The position numbers and the translations under genes were made by a program. This document shows positions 63,547-64,000 of a stretch of DNA of 64,000 nt, one piece after another. The notes under the pieces were generated by a model. It was not told the DNA's origin, ran no database searches, and saw only the letters and a list, made by a program, of their open reading frames with translations. Origin of the DNA: Chitinophaga pinensis. Its GTDB lineage: Bacteria > Bacteroidota > Bacteroidia > Chitinophagales > UBA10324. Location: contig CAMDDP010000009.1 in NCBI GenBank assembly GCA_945892775.1, forward strand, positions 1 through 64,000, in the 5' to 3' direction. Each line of letters opens with the position of its first letter. Position 1 is the first letter of the stretch.

Positions 63547-64000
63547 TTAATGCGCAACAGTTAATTTTTGTGTTGCTGTTTTTCCGTTCACATTTATACG
63601 AACCAGGTAAATACCATTTGCTAATTCAGCAGTATTGAATTTTTCAGATACTAATCCAATTTTATTTTCATTGGTAATTACGGCAATTTGCTTTCCGGTA
63701 ATATCTGTTACATCAATTGTCAGTTTCGCGTTTTCATTCATTGATACATTTATTGAAACATTATCGCTTGATGGATTTGGATATATTTCAAATGAAGAAA
63801 CAGAAGACGGTAACTCGGCAATATTTGAAGTGATTCCTAGTAATGCCAGAATTGAATCTCTCATGATAGTAGTATCGCTGGTTGAGAAACTCATAGTTGA
63901 AAACATTACACGGTGATCAGCTCCGCCAAGCAACACAACTGTTGGCATTCCGAATCCGCCATAGTTTGCCACTTGAACAGCACCGCTGTCATAAGGAGCA
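63547..64000 (-). CDS. Redoxin-like secreted protein with T9SS sorting domain, C-terminal part
   Basis: The gene enters from the right edge; about 150 residues are visible. The first part (SGAVQVANYGGFGMPTVVLL, then GGADHRVMF) looks like the second half of a thioredoxin-fold domain, with the cis-proline of GMPTVVLLGG. A canonical T9SS type A sorting domain follows (FEIYPNPSSDNVSI, TDITGKQIAV, LANGIYLVRINVNGKT). The active-site cysteines, if any, would be upstream. The internal GTG at 63972 is not a start, as the frame is open to the edge. It lies 3 bp upstream of the multicopper oxidase gene. Confidence 0.75.
   Translation of the reverse strand, partial: APYDSGAVQVANYGGFGMPTVVLLGGADHRVMFSTMSFSTSDTTIMRDSILALLGITSNIAELPSSVSSFEIYPNPSSDNVSINVSMNENAKLTIDVTDITGKQIAVITNENKIGLVSEKFNTAELANGIYLVRINVNGKTATQKLTVAH

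Overview
The window is an AT-rich chromosomal segment from a member of the Bacteroidota. The evidence is nine secreted proteins with C-terminal type IX secretion (T9SS) sorting domains, several promoters of the Bacteroidota form TTG-N17..22-TAnnTTTG, weak or absent Shine-Dalgarno sequences, and Bacteroidota-only families such as the so-called ABC transporter ATPase family. I cannot place it more finely than phylum, though a Chitinophagales-, Sphingobacteriales- or Flavobacteriales-like lineage would fit. Most of the window is housekeeping DNA. I see no phage, insertion sequence, CRISPR array or rRNA.

Layout. 1-3.9 kb: the start of a response regulator, then a tandem double D-Ala-D-Ala ligase with a PASTA-domain membrane protein. 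4-7 kb: a T9SS protein, a rhodanese, a DCC-family protein and a hotdog thioesterase, closed by a bidirectional terminator. 7-8.8 kb (minus): PdhA and a TPR protein. 8.9-13.8 kb: recF, a DciA-like gene, a DtxR/MntR-type regulator with a palindromic operator on its promoter, an Nramp transporter fused to a universal stress protein domain, a thioesterase and smpB. 13.8-19.1 kb (minus): a lipoprotein, pcm, a DUF5916 protein and adenine deaminase. 19.3-22.2 kb: a secreted cupredoxin convergent with aconitase.

22.3-26.1 kb is a five-gene operon: a lamin-tail-domain T9SS protein, a lipoprotein, a VTC-type polyphosphate polymerase, a DUF4956 membrane protein and a DUF2490 protein. 26-29 kb: a CCG iron-sulfur protein and a UMF1 transporter (minus), then a small conserved gene with ftsE (plus). 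29.2-42.6 kb is a ten-gene minus-strand run: two glycosyltransferases, recQ, an FKBP, pabB, a lysine/acid-rich small protein, purA, fur, a Rel/Spo (p)ppGpp enzyme and a beta-helix T9SS protein. 42.7-44.3 kb: a histidine-kinase-like protein that lacks its phosphoacceptor histidine, then a LuxR-type response regulator. 44.4-48 kb: a candidate structured RNA, tRNA-Leu(UAG), and tig-clpP-clpX. 48-55 kb (minus): a TPR protein, a secreted lysyl-oxidase-like protein, two small proteins and a membrane iron-sulfur reductase. 55-58.4 kb: a secreted subtilisin, a phosphoribosyltransferase and a YjbR protein. 58.5-60 kb (minus): aroK and a peptide-type ABC permease. 60.1-64 kb (minus): an operon encoding a redoxin-like T9SS protein, a multicopper oxidase, a BNR-repeat protein with a CxCC motif, and a frameshifted small lipoprotein.

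The parts I consider least ordinary are the lamin-tail/VTC/DUF4956 operon, the multicopper-oxidase operon with its variant sorting domains, the T9SS-exported lysyl oxidase, the double Ddl, the histidine-less kinase, and the candidate RNA upstream of tRNA-Leu.
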